DNA of 64,000 bases from Voacanga thouarsii (taxonomy: Eukaryota; Streptophyta; Magnoliopsida; Gentianales; Apocynaceae). The translations under genes were made by a program, and so were the position numbers. Shown piece by piece: positions 1-9,980 of this stretch; positions within the stretch are counted from its first letter, which is position 1, and every line of letters starts with the position of its first letter. The notes under the pieces are model-generated. The model ran no database searches, was not told the origin of the DNA, and worked only from the letters and a program-made list of their open reading frames with translations. The stretch lies in assembly GCA_026120185.1 (NCBI GenBank), contig JANUWF010001938.1, forward strand, positions 1,291,652 through 1,355,651. The letters run 5' to 3'.

Positions 1-354
1 CTACGGTATTTTTTTTCTTTTTTTGTTCTAATTTATTAATTATATTGGTTTGTATTAATTTTTGTTCTATACATTTTAAATAACAACGATGAAATATTTT
101 GTAAGTATCTTGATTTATTTATTTTCTAATGTGTTCATTCTTGAAATAGAATTGAAAATAAGATGTATTATCTTTTTAGTATCAAAATATATGTTTGTAT
201 TAAAATTATATATTTTAAAGAGACGATATAATTTTATTTTATTTCGACTGTAACAGCCATTGAAAATTGTTTTGAAGAACTATATTATCGTTGAGAGTAC
301 ATAAAAAAAATATGTTAGGCAAAGTGGTGATAAAAAAAAATGACTAAATTTTTA

Positions 355-450
355 GTATGTGTTTCGTGGCAAATCCGTGGCTCATAAAATTGTCACTAAT
401 CCGTGGTAATTTCGTGACAGATTGCCACGGATTTACCACGACATTTTTTT
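355..450. repeat. CACTA-like subterminal repeats, left cluster
   Basis: Units such as GTGGCAAATCCGTGGC and GATTGCCACGGATTTACCACG occur here in direct and inverted orientation. They share the core TGCCACGGATTTG with the dense cluster at 11400-11960. Such subterminal repeats are transposase-binding sites in CACTA elements. The flanking bases 1-354 and 451-660 are AT-rich and I see nothing else in them. Confidence 0.55.
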
Positions 451-779
451 TTTGTTCCATTTTATTAATTTGTTTTAAAAACTTCATTGCTTCCACTATT
501 TTAAATTCTTAACTTTTTATTTAAAAAAAAATTAAAACCTGCAGCACAATTAAAATTAAAATAAGTGAATTTTAAAACAAGTTAATATAAAAATATTCAT
601 TAAAATTAATTCCCTCTTCATTTCCATCCAATAAGATAAATTAATTTCTCTTTATTTACAGGTCTTGTGTTGCAACTAAGGCCAACATTGATGAAGACTG
701 AAATAAAAATCGACAAGAAAATTCCACATCTTTCTTCCCTCTCCCTCTTCTTCTCCATCGACACATTTCTCTCACCTTC

Positions 780-1090
780 CCCTACCCGCAACCCCCCGCC
801 CCTCTCCCCCCTTTTGCCTACCCCCGCCGTGCCCCCCGCCCTCTTCTCCCTTCCCCCCACCTTGCGAGCTGCCTCCGCCCCCCTCCCCCCACAGATCCTT
901 CCCCCTTCTGCCATCCCCCGCGCCCCTTTTTCTCTTCCCCCCACCCCGCGAGCCCCCTCCCGCCTCCGCCCCCTCCCCCGCAGATCCTTCCCCCTTTTGC
1001 CACCCCTCGCCACGCCCCTAGTGCCCCTTCTCCCTACCCCCCACCCCGCGAGCCCCCTCCCCCCTTCTGCCACCCCCCGCCGTGCCACGG
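780..1090. repeat. C-rich minisatellite, about 3 diverged units
   Basis: This is a strongly strand-asymmetric, pyrimidine-rich block. The phrase CCCCACC(C/T)(C/T)GCGAGC recurs near 856, 938 and 1037, and AGATCCTTCCCCCTT recurs twice between. Unit length is about 80-100 bases. The minus strand carries many runs of three to six G, so it could form G-quadruplexes. Open frames here are low-complexity products of the repeat and are not called as genes. Confidence 0.75.
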
Positions 1091-2190
1091 ATTTGGTGAT
1101 CGCATGGGAAACAGAATCTCTACTCCAAGATTGCTGAAGCTCACTCCTATGGATTCACACAAGGCGGGAGTGAACAATAAGTTTTGAAATGCTCAATTCT
1201 CTTGGGTATGCTTCCATTTTGCTTGATCTATGATAAGTTTCTAGAAGATAAATATTAACATAAACTTATGCTTAAAAGCATACTTTATGCTATTTTCTGA
1301 ATACCCACCATATTATGCTTGGTGGAATTTTACTTTCTTGGTTACCGCATGCAATACTTCATTCTTTGTGTTTTATCCCTGTAGACTCCCATGTTCTCTA
1401 TTGACTTATCTTAGTTGGAGTATAGCTCTGGGATCAATTGGCCATTTGAAAAACATAGGCTTTTAAGATGTCTTCAATTTGCAAATGATTCTGTATATGA
1501 TATGGAAGATACATAGTTCACATTCACTCTGCAAAATATACATTGAATAGGAGGCAAATGCGTTTAAAGCTGTCCTAAATGAAAAAAATCTAATAGTTTT
1601 TGATATCGTAACATCTAACATGGTTATGTTTCTGCCTGCACAATCTTCTATATATCGTTGTTATGTTTTCCAAATTGCTAATATTACAAAATTGGCTTGT
1701 CTTGGAAAAGGAATTCTGTAATTCTGCATGCACAATGCAGCAGTCACCTTTGTCTTGGAAAGTTGGAATGCCTTAAATAAGATTATGGATGAAAACATCC
1801 AGATCATGAAGTGTGTACTATTTACTGCAGCAGTCACATTTAGCTGCAAAAGCTCTTAAAGTATCATTTTGTAGTCATAAATTCAATTGTGTATTTCTCC
1901 GAAATTTTAAGATGTTTGTATGTGTGATTTCCTTGTGTATATCTTTGGTATAGATGCTAATTGAAGCAGTTACTGTTAAGTTGAAGAGAAACAGTTACTG
2001 TGCGTGTTATAGAAGATTTTGAAAAGAATGAACTGAAAGAGGTATGTATTAACTTCATAGGTCAAAGTGAAATTGTTGTTTTCTGATCCTTCTTTTGGAT
2101 GATAACAAGATCATTTGAAAGAAAAACCACTGTATATTGTTTTTGTATAGCTCCAGAGTAACAAAAAAAATGAAGATAGATAGTGGAGGT

Positions 2191-2321
2191 GTGGACCAAA
2201 CCTTAGATAAATTTATACTCTCCTCAGGCTTCACCACACACACCCCTCCCCAACCCCAACCCAACAAAGGAAAAACAAAAAATAGATTTAAATCAGCTAG
2301 TGGACCAAACCTTAGATAAAA
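2191..2321 (+). repeat. 20-bp direct repeat flanking 88 bp
   Basis: TGGACCAAACCTTAGATAAA occurs at about 2192-2211 and again at about 2301-2320. Between them is a C/A-rich segment. The spacing resembles a target-site duplication or a replication-slippage duplication, but no terminal motif of a known element is visible. Confidence 0.6.
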
Positions 2322-2358
2322 TGACTTTTTTATTATTAAAATATTATATGAATGGATC

Positions 2359-2431
2359 TCTGTGAGTGATGGGTTATCATTTCTCGTGAGTGATAGGTGA
2401 TCATTCCCCATAGGTAATGGGTGATTACCCT
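2359..2431 (+). repeat. Short imperfect tandem repeat, about 23 bp x 3
   Basis: Three successive units resemble GTGAGTGATGGGTTATCATT, with drift in the third (GGTAATGGGTGATTACCC). The units are direct and contiguous. No function is apparent. Confidence 0.55.
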
Positions 2432-3214
2432 TACATTAGTTTTATTGAATAATTGCTGTGACAGTTAATTTTTTTTTTTTTAATGTTGTTGATTTTGTGG
2501 TGGTTTAGTGCCTAGAAATGTCCAGTATATAGGGGAAACTCTACCATTTTTTTTTTTTGTCATCTTGATACTCTAAATAAGTTGATTACCCTTAAACTTA
2601 ATTTTATACAATAGATTTCAATGCCTAAGCATATTCTTAATGTAAAGAAAAATTTGAGAAAGATCATAAACCTGACCTTATGTAACCAAAGCAATCAGAC
2701 TAACATCCGCATTCTCAAAATTTTTTCCAAATCCCTGAGTTTTCTCTTTTCATATTTGGCCTTAAAATATGCTTGTTTCAGCCTTTTTGTTTGGTCTTCC
2801 AACTTCGCATCAGGATTTCTTCCATCAACTTCTTCTCACGTTCCAGTATCTCAATGGCTATTCTCAACTTCTTCTCAACCATATGTACTCCTTCTTCTTT
2901 ATTTCTCAAACCCTGCAAATCCAAATGGAACCTTTCAATAGGCATTATTTCTTTGTTAACTTTGGGGACATATATTTTTTAGTTCTTCATGCACAAATGT
3001 GTGTGAGAAAGAACCTGAATATTCTTGATTAGGGTCTCCAAGCTTATAAACTTCTTGTAAGGCCATTAACGAATTTCCAACTCCCTACATCTTTTCTTGA
3101 GACCAGTTTGGCAAATATTCAATTCTTTGGCCACCCGAGTGATTGTTATGTAAAAGTATTTCGAAATTGTTACTCTTGATAGTGTCTTGGAGCTAATGCC
3201 CTTCTCCCTTTTGG

Positions 3215-3880
3215 CTACCTGTTGATTACCTTCTTCTCATAGGGAGTTCTAGGTACTGACTTGGAAGGCACCAAGTTCAGAATGTATGCCACTGTTTCCA
3301 GGGCATATCCCCAAAAAGACACTGGAAGAGTAGCATGAGACATCATGCTTCGAACCATTTCCATCAATGTCATGTTCCTTCTCTCAGCTACTCCGTTCTG
3401 CTGGGGTGTCCCCAGCGCAGAGAGTTGGGATACTATCCCATGATGTACCATGTAATCCTTGAATTCACCAAGGAGGTACTCTCCACCACGATCCGATCGT
3501 AAGGTCTTGATCAATTTACCTATCCGACGCTCCACTTCAGCCTTAAACTCTTTGAACTTGTCAAAAGAGTCAGACTTGCATCTCATCAGGTAAACGTAAC
3601 CAAACCTTGTTCAATCATCCGTGAAAGTGATGAAGTACTTAAAACCTCCTCTAGCTGGTGTAAACAAGAGACCACACACATCAGTGTGAACAAGACTCAA
3701 TACCTCTTTGGCTTTATTCGCCTTAGGGGTAAATGGCCTTTTAGTCATCTTTCCCATCAGGCATGACTCATACTGAGGCCAAATTTCCAATCTCAATGAG
3801 TATGAATCAACCTCTGGATCCTGGTTAAGTTGATATGAACCAACCTTAGATGCCAAAGATAAGAGTCATTGACATTGGTC
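3215..3880 (-). mobile_element. Copia retrotransposon fragment: integrase domain
   Basis: Read on the minus strand, this encodes the end of the pre-integrase region (a degraded zinc-binding segment with CLMGKMTKRPFTP) followed by the integrase core. Visible motifs are HTDVCG (first catalytic Asp), SDRGGEYL (second Asp) and NGVAERRN (catalytic Glu), then the [13 protein letters not shown] helix. A stop or frameshift near 3600 separates two open pieces (3856-3611 and 3586-3215). The fragment lies downstream of the RNase H fragment at 4110-4671, opposite to the normal Copia order gag-PR-INT-RT-RNH, so it is a rearranged piece or a separate insertion. It is not functional. Confidence 0.85.
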
Positions 3881-4019
3881 TTCTTCTTCTTTATTAAAGG
3901 TTCAAATTGAGCATTATTTAATTGATTGTTAATAGGGTTTATGAAAAATATATTCCCATACATGTGCCCAATATATAAAATTTCTCTATCTCTACTGATA
4001 GAAATACCGGAATGGAAAA

Positions 4020-4109
4020 ATACAAAATATCATTGATTTATCAAAGCCATGCTATGTGTGGTCTACGGACATTGTTTTGGCATGAAAAACTGTTTTCATA
4101 AATTCGTGT
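4020..4109 (+). mobile_element. Small LTR fragment, inverted relative to the LTR block at 6.8-8.7 kb
   Basis: The stretch from CCATGCTATGTGTGGTCTAC onward matches the reverse complement of bases 7565-7665, including GGCATGAAAA and ATTCGTGTTT. It sits between the integrase and RNase H fragments and marks the junction of the scrambled Copia pieces. It reads in the opposite orientation to the larger LTR copy. Confidence 0.6.
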
Positions 4110-5460
4110 TTGTTTTTCGACCTGTCCATGTGTGGCATGACTCCAAGTTTTGAAAGGAACTTCCGGAGCCAGATTGCTTCCTTGGATGTCTCCGAAACTG
4201 CCACATACTCAGCTTTCATGGTTGAGTCAGTAATGCAAGATTGCTTGATACTCCTCCATGAAATAGCTCCTCCAGACAAGGTGAAGATATATCCACTAGT
4301 AGATTTTCTCTCATCCTTATCCGCTTGGAAGTCTGAGTCTGTGTATCCTGTAGGACCAAGTCATCAGCCCTGTAAACCAGCATATAATCTCTTGTTCCCT
4401 TGAAGTACTTGAGTATATGCTTTACAGCTTGCCAATGAACCTCCCCAGGATTTGACTGATATCTGCTAACCAAGCTTACGGTAAAGTAGATATCTAGCCT
4501 AGTACACAATATGGCGTACATGAGACTTCCCACAGCCGAAGCGTAGGGAATTCTACTCATTCTGTCTTTTTCTTCTTGAGACTTAGGATAGTCCCTTGAA
4601 GAAAATGACAACCCATGTCTGCAAAGAATTAGAACTCTCTTGCATGAGTCCATGCTATACCTGGCTAGCATCTTGTCAATGTATGCCGCTTAGAATAATC
4701 CTAACATTCTCTACTTCCTATTTCTAAGAAGTCGAATCCTGAGAATGTAGCTAGTTTCTTCCAAGTTTCCTATACATAAATGGTTCATCCTCATTTTGAA
4801 CAAAACCATAAGACTTTACAATCTCATCAAAATGAATATTTCATGCCCTTGATGCCTGCTTAAGTCCATAAATGGACTTCTTAAGCTTGCAAACCATATG
4901 CTCTTGGTTTTTAGCAATAAAGCCTTCCGGTTGGAACATATAGATGTCTTCACTAAGATGGCCATTTAAAAATGCCGTTTTGACATCCATTTGCCATATC
5001 TCGTAGTCATAATGATATGCGATAGCAAAGAGGATACGGATGGACTTAAACATGGCTATTGGGGAAAAAGTTTCTTCATAGTCGATTCCCTCTTTTTGAG
5101 TATATCCTTTCGACACAAGCCTAGCTTTGAAAGTTTCCACCTTCATATCTACTCCCTTCTTTCTCTTGTATACCCACTTACACCCTATGGGTTTTATCCC
5201 TTCAGGTGAATCTACAAGATCCCAAACCTGATTGAGATACATAGACTCAATCTCGGTTTTCATTGTTTCATGCCACAGATTTGCATCGACATCAGCAATA
5301 GCCTCCTCGTATTTAGTGGGGTCTTATTCCTGATGGTCGGAGACTAGCTTGAAAGCTTCTCCAATCCATTTCTCTGGAACCCTAGACACTCTCTCACTAC
5401 GACGATGCTCCATATGTACAGGCTCTTGAGCACTAAAAAGAGTGGCGGCTATGGCTGTTT
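4110..5460 (-). mobile_element. Copia retrotransposon fragment: reverse transcriptase and RNase H
   Basis: On the minus strand the order is a linker with RVSRVPEKWIGEAF, then reverse transcriptase N-half (CKWVYKRKKG, KARLVSKGYTQKEGIDY, MDVKTAFLNGHL, SIYGLKQASRA), then the C-half and RNase H (RIPYASAVGSLMYA, WQAVKHILKYFKGTRDY, AEYVAVSETSKEAIWL). The segment that should hold the YVDD catalytic box is deleted near 4780: the text passes from the region before YVDD straight to the region after it. There are also in-frame stops and a frameshift in RNase H. The element cannot encode an active polymerase. It belongs to the same Copia family as the plus-strand copy at 11997-16738. Confidence 0.9.
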
Positions 5461-6780
5461 CACGTTTTCAGCAAAACGAGAAATAGAGAGAAGAACGTTG
5501 GTTGTGTGTCAAGGGTTGGAGATTTCGTATGTTGTGTGTTAGCTAGGGTTTCGTGTCCCTTCTATATATTACACGAAATACTTGCTGAAAAATCCTCTAT
5601 CCCAGAATTCTAAAACAGTTAGAATTTCCTAATTGAAAATCGGAACCATCAAGTTCTCACAATTACAATTTGAACCACTAATTATAATTTGTCAACAACA
5701 ACTTCTCTTTCTCACAATTAACCCCACTATGTTATCCAATAACATCTTGAGTATATAATCCTCTATTGTGTGTGACCTATATGTAAAGATAGAGAACATT
5801 AGCTACTTGTATATACACATGATATGCAAATAATTAGGACTTTAATTAAACGTATTTTTATTCCACTATTTTACTCAAACTAATAGCCCCCACTACTAAT
5901 TCGGGAAAACCCATTGGAAGCTTTTCTAGTGGACTGGTATCCAAATTCCTCAAGAACAACCTTGGATTTGCCCAACAAGCCACCCTTAAGTTCATTGATA
6001 GGTATCCAATATCAATTACATCGTATGTAATTACCGGAATCATTGAGTGATTAACAGTTTTTAATCTTAAAGCCTTTTGGGCTACCCTAACTTTTTCTCT
6101 AAATTTCTTTATGCTTGAGTTTGCCCAGCCGGGATAAATTATTTAGTTAAACCCGACCCGTTAATCAGGAATTTAATTCCATAGGTTGAACATGCCCGAT
6201 GTTAAGTAGGCTTGAGTTTGCCCAACAACCTGGTCTCGAAAAAGGACTCTCGTTCTTACTATTTTAACGGAAGGAATTAGGTTTAACATTAATTGAGGGA
6301 TTTGTTCCTTTTAGTGATTTCATTGAATGACATGCATAAAAATCAATAAATCACATAATTGATAATCACGGTAATAAAGCGATTACGTGGTATGGTTATG
6401 GACTTTACCCTGAATTAATTTCTTTGAGCCATAAAAGAAATTAATATAGTTAACCCTATGTGTTCATGCATGATTTAAGTAGAATGTCTTACCTTCTCGC
6501 CTTGTTTTGGTTGCCATCTCCAGAATAGAATAATTATACTTCTATTTAATCTATGTAAACTAATTACATAATTTCCTAAAGAGAGAAAATTTTGAGTTAC
6601 ATTCGAGTGGAGTTAGATGAGAAAAAAATTACACAAAAATTCTAGAGAAGGCAGGAGACGCAAGCCCTATTTCATAAAAAATTAAAACTGTAAAATGCAT
6701 GAACAGATATAATTGGTTTTAGTCCATAACCATCCACCATGCCATTGACCATGCTTAAACAAAATAAACATATACTTTTT
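5461..6780. other. LTR-like, non-coding retrotransposon-derived sequence
   Basis: No protein-coding signal is seen. On the minus strand, a TATATAG box near 5560 is followed by leader-like sequence that runs into the Copia reverse transcriptase fragment, which suggests an LTR or leader. CTTGAGTTTGCCCA occurs at about 6114 and again at about 6211. I could not place LTR ends. Confidence 0.4.
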
Positions 6781-6786
6781 ATTATT

Positions 6787-6910
6787 CCAAAATCATTATT
6801 TTGGAAAAATAAAACAAATTCTAAAATCAATATTTTAGAAAAATACATTAATTTTAAAATCACTATTTTGAAAAATAAAATTGTTTGTCTCAAAATTAAT
6901 TTTGAGAAAA
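6787..6910 (+). repeat. Tandem array of short palindromes
   Basis: Four consecutive units of about 33 bp each carry a dyad: CCAAAATCATTATTTTGG, CTAAAATCAATATTTTAG, TTAAAATCACTATTTTGA and CTCAAAATTAATTTTGAG. The stems differ in a compensated way (CC/GG, CT/AG, TT/GA, CTC/GAG), so each unit can still fold. They lie in an LTR-like region. Confidence 0.65.
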
Positions 6911-7080
6911 TACTTTTGGATCCCGTCTCCGGCAACGAAAATGGCGGTCCCGTTAGCCGGTCAGCGGGCAGGGGTTAGGGGGCAGCGTCCCATTCGAAAA
7001 AGTTTTATTTTACCGCCTCTCATCAAATCAGATTTTTCTCTTTCAAAATTCTATTCTTGGAATTTTTTTTTTAAATAGCT

Positions 7081-7245
7081 AGAACATTGCAAACAGAGCA
7101 GAACCGACGTCGGTTTGGAAGCCAGAGTCGGCGCAAGCTCTGTTTTAGTTTTTAAAAAAATTTTCTCTTCCAAAAATAATTTTTGAACATCGCGAACAGA
7201 ATGGAACCAGTGCCGGTTTGGAGGCCAGAGCCGGCCCCGACTGTA
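7081..7245 (+). repeat. Diverged tandem repeat, period about 104 bp
   Basis: GAACATTGCAAACAGAGCAG followed by GTCGGTTTGGAAGCCAGAGT near 7082 is repeated near 7186 as GAACATCGCGAACAGAATGG and GCCGGTTTGGAGGCCAGAGC. Differences are mostly transitions. It is GC-rich compared with its surroundings and is probably part of the LTR at its right. Confidence 0.65.
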
Positions 7246-7659
7246 GTCGGGACGTGGCGGCGATTTTTCAGAAAAATTTTCCAGAAACAATTTTTGGTGC
7301 CCTAATCTTCTGCAACAGATCAGTGAGAACAATTCTCAACATAATTTTCTATTTTGAAGCTCAAAATAACAACCAATTTGTTAGTTTAAACAAAACCAAA
7401 ATAGAAAATTAAAATGAAATGGAAGGCAACAACCATGTTGCAAGAAAACATTTTTTCTGCAGAAAATTTTCAGCACATAAAAAAAGTACCTTTCAAAATA
7501 TGCTGTAACTTTTACACAATCATATTATGCTACGGACCCAACCCATAATGTTCGAAACGATTTCAACTCAAGTGAAAATGATTTTCACAACGAACAAAGA
7601 TAAACACGAATACATGAAACCAATTTTCATGCCAAAAATAATGTTTGTAAACTACACAT

Positions 7660-8679
7660 AGCATGGTTTATTAATTAGAATTAATCCTATTAATTCTAAT
7701 CAGGATTGGTTTCTTAATTTATCAATGAATAAACCCATATTCCCAGATCATGAGCGGTATCTAGTAACACATCATAACCACCTAAGAGTCCAGGAAGTCA
7801 AGTGGCTTGACATGAACCCTTCAATAATAAACTTCAGTGCAATTAACTCCTTTCACCATACAATATCTCATTCGGTTTGGAGTACGGAATTAGTGCCAAC
7901 TCCTTCTAGAATTAATTCTGACCCGAATACAATAGTACTTGTACCAGGAACCCACTACTCTAGATGTGTATCAATTGAAACTATTTTCAATATACAATCG
8001 CCTTGGCCAAGGACTTCTTGAGTAGTAATTCCTACAAGTGACCGTAAGATATTCGCCCCTACTATTAGGAGTGGTGAATCCTTTATTGACCATCTCAACT
8101 ACTTTCGTTTACCTCACAATGTACTCAATATCCATCCCATAGGCAGCTCTCGATCGAGCTTCGGAGATTGGAATCAAAGTACAATGCTCAGCAAACAAAG
8201 TACCTTGGAGATCTCAAGTCTAAGGATACTTACACGTTTGCTATATTGAGATTATATCACGGCACTAAATAGTTATCCATGTGATTATATCAAAGTTAGG
8301 TCATCCAATGAACTTGTTCCATGAACAAGCATCCACGTGTTAACTTTGAGTATCTCAATACTCACGAATATGAGAACCACCGCCTGATCAAATCAGGAAG
8401 TCTAACACATGCTAGTCTTAACGCATTAATGATGTCCTGTCTCATTAATACTATGACTATGGACTATTTAAGTACTAACACTATACAGTGTAGTAGGAAT
8501 CTCATATCATGATCTCTATCATGATTTCCTTAACACAGTGTTGTAGAAGGGACTTTATCGAACAGTTATATTACTTAAAAGTAAATAAAAGAAATTGTAA
8601 GATAAATAATGCCTTTTATTAAAATAAAATGTGTCATATACAATGTACAAGTAATTGCCTCTAGGGCACAACACTAACA
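7660..8679 (-). mobile_element. Copia-type LTR, minus orientation (family also at 50.65-51.67 kb)
   Basis: The right edge reads GCCTCTAGGGCACAACACTAACA. On the minus strand that is the common plant Copia LTR start TGTTAGTGTTGTGCCCTAGAGG, followed by TTGTACATTG and an A/T-rich U3. About 1 kb aligns by eye with 50650-51674, sharing AACATCCACGTGTTAACTTTGAGTAT and CTACTATTAGGAGTG-type blocks (each block is listed here only in part). The LTR probably extends left to about 6.5-7 kb, but its inner edge is unclear. Immediately right of 8679 is a host-like open frame, so the LTR seems to have inserted into that coding sequence. Confidence 0.75.
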
Positions 8680-9236
8680 CTTCGTTTGAAGTGATACTTT
8701 CAATAGGCATTTCCTCCATAGGAACCATGTTCTGGCTTTGTTCAAAATCTATTAGGGAGTAAAAAAGATCATGCACAAGCGTATCCTCCATTATAGGAAA
8801 AGTATAAAAAATAGTCTCTTGAATAGGTAGAACAAATTGAAACCCCCTCCCCCAAAAAAAGGCCTTAAAAGTATCTCACCTGAAATCAAGTGGAAGTGGT
8901 TGATTTGGAAAGGAAAACACATCAAAATCTTCTTGATTGTAAGCTATTTCAAAATTTGACCACCTCTCAAACGAATTACAACTATCCACAGAGGAACAAC
9001 ATAAAAAATAGTCTCTTGAATAGGTAGATCAAATTGGAAATCCAAAGCAGCATGTTCATAACTTTCACTGATTCATAACACAACAAACCAAACCAGATGA
9101 AGAAGATGGGTGAAGCCCCCTCCCCCCCCCAAAAATAACGGCCTTAAAAGTATCTCACCTGAAATCAAGAGGAAATGGTTGGCTTGGAAAGGAAAACATA
9201 TCAAAATCTTCTTGATTGGAAGCTATTTCAAAATCT
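8680..9236 (-). pseudogene. Unidentified host-like exons, tandemly duplicated, cut by an LTR
   Basis: On the minus strand a coding-like exon ends with FDVFSFPNQPLPLDFR followed by a GTGAGA donor (about 8998 to 8882). It is followed by another open segment starting FQFVLPIQETIFY and running through MEDTLVHDLFYSLIDFEQ (about 8850 to 8680), where the LTR interrupts it. A second copy of the first exon (FDMFSFPSQPFPLDFR plus GTGAGA) lies at about 9236-9160, and the second exon's start recurs at 9050-9000. Both copies keep frame and splice donor, with several conservative changes. I do not recognise the protein family. It could be a fragment captured by the CACTA element or a remnant of a resident gene. 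Confidence 0.5.
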
Positions 9237-9274
9237 CAGTGCCTTTGTGGTTTCTACTAATGCCTGATAACTAA

Positions 9275-9470
9275 GGGATATATATGTGTGTGTGTGTATG
9301 TGTGCAGGCGCGCGCGGGAAGAGGGGAGGGAGGACTAATGAGAGAAAAAGATAAGAAGGAAAAGGAAGAGGTAGATGACAGGTGGAGAGGGGGATGACTG
9401 AGGAGATGAAAGGTTAATTCTTGAGAAAAAGACAAGGAGAGAAAGAGACAAGGAGAAAGGAGAAAAGTCA
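9275..9470 (+). repeat. GT microsatellite followed by GA-rich tract
   Basis: TATATATGTGTGTGTGTGTA at about 9280 is followed by GCGCGCG and then about 150 bases that are almost pure purine (GAGAAAAAGA-type). This is simple-sequence DNA. The minus-strand open frame across it is low complexity. Confidence 0.75.
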
Positions 9471-9732
9471 AATTTTGAGTTCTCACCTTATTGAGTTCTC
9501 TGTTTAGTTCGTGCTTGTTTAAAAAATACTGTCGTACTTATTTAATATTTCAACTGTCAAATTCGTGCTTGGAGGTTTTGCTTGTTTCAGTCCAAATTTG
9601 AAACAGTAATAGACATGAATAAACTATCTTTATAAATTGCATTATTATATTTCTTGTATTTTAGTGTTTACCATGCACAGAGTACTGCAATTATTTTTTG
9701 TTCTTGAGGAGCTTGAAGTTGTTAACGTTGTG

Positions 9733-9860
9733 GATGACAATTGTGGGTGTATGTTAGATATGTAGTCAATTAACCTCAATTGATGATTGGAATAATTGAC
9801 TTCAATTGATGACTTCAAGGCAGGAGGGAAGTTGCATGTTTTACGTGGCTGAAATGTGTT
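9733..9860 (+). repeat. Copy of the oxygenase 3' flank, left of the fragment
   Basis: Blocks GTTAGATATGTAGTCAA, TTGACTTCAA and GGGAAGTTGCATGT here recur at 11130-11260, immediately after the inositol oxygenase stop codon. The block order differs: here GTTAGATATG precedes GGGAAGTTGC, and on the right it follows it. This suggests that a previous oxygenase copy ended just left of the present one, that is, a tandem duplication. Confidence 0.55.
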
Positions 9861-9980
9861 TTAAGGCCCAACCCAACATGACATTTAAAGGTTTAACTTA
9901 CTTTTTTTTTCTTTTAACAAAAATAATAATATAGTGTTGATGGATCTTTTAAAAGTAATCTGTAGTGAAGTAGTGGGCTA

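Larger units (their letters stand above)
1091..3200. other. No gene recognised; AT-rich filler within the transposon interval
   Basis: I see no conserved protein, RNA gene or terminal repeat in this stretch. Short open frames lack family motifs. It contains two small repeat structures (2191-2321 and 2359-2431) listed separately. Confidence 0.5.

Noticed and set aside
618..1137. Long open frames on both strands (about 156 codons each) across the C-rich block
   Set aside because: They are low-complexity Pro/Ser/Leu or Gly/Arg readings of a minisatellite, overlap each other on opposite strands and have no domain.
2621..3032. Overlapping plus-strand open frames of 60-106 codons
   Set aside because: No family motif and no splice context; these are different frames of one AT-rich stretch.
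9271..9486. Minus-strand open frame rich in Leu/Ser/Phe
   Set aside because: It is a translation of a purine-rich simple repeat.
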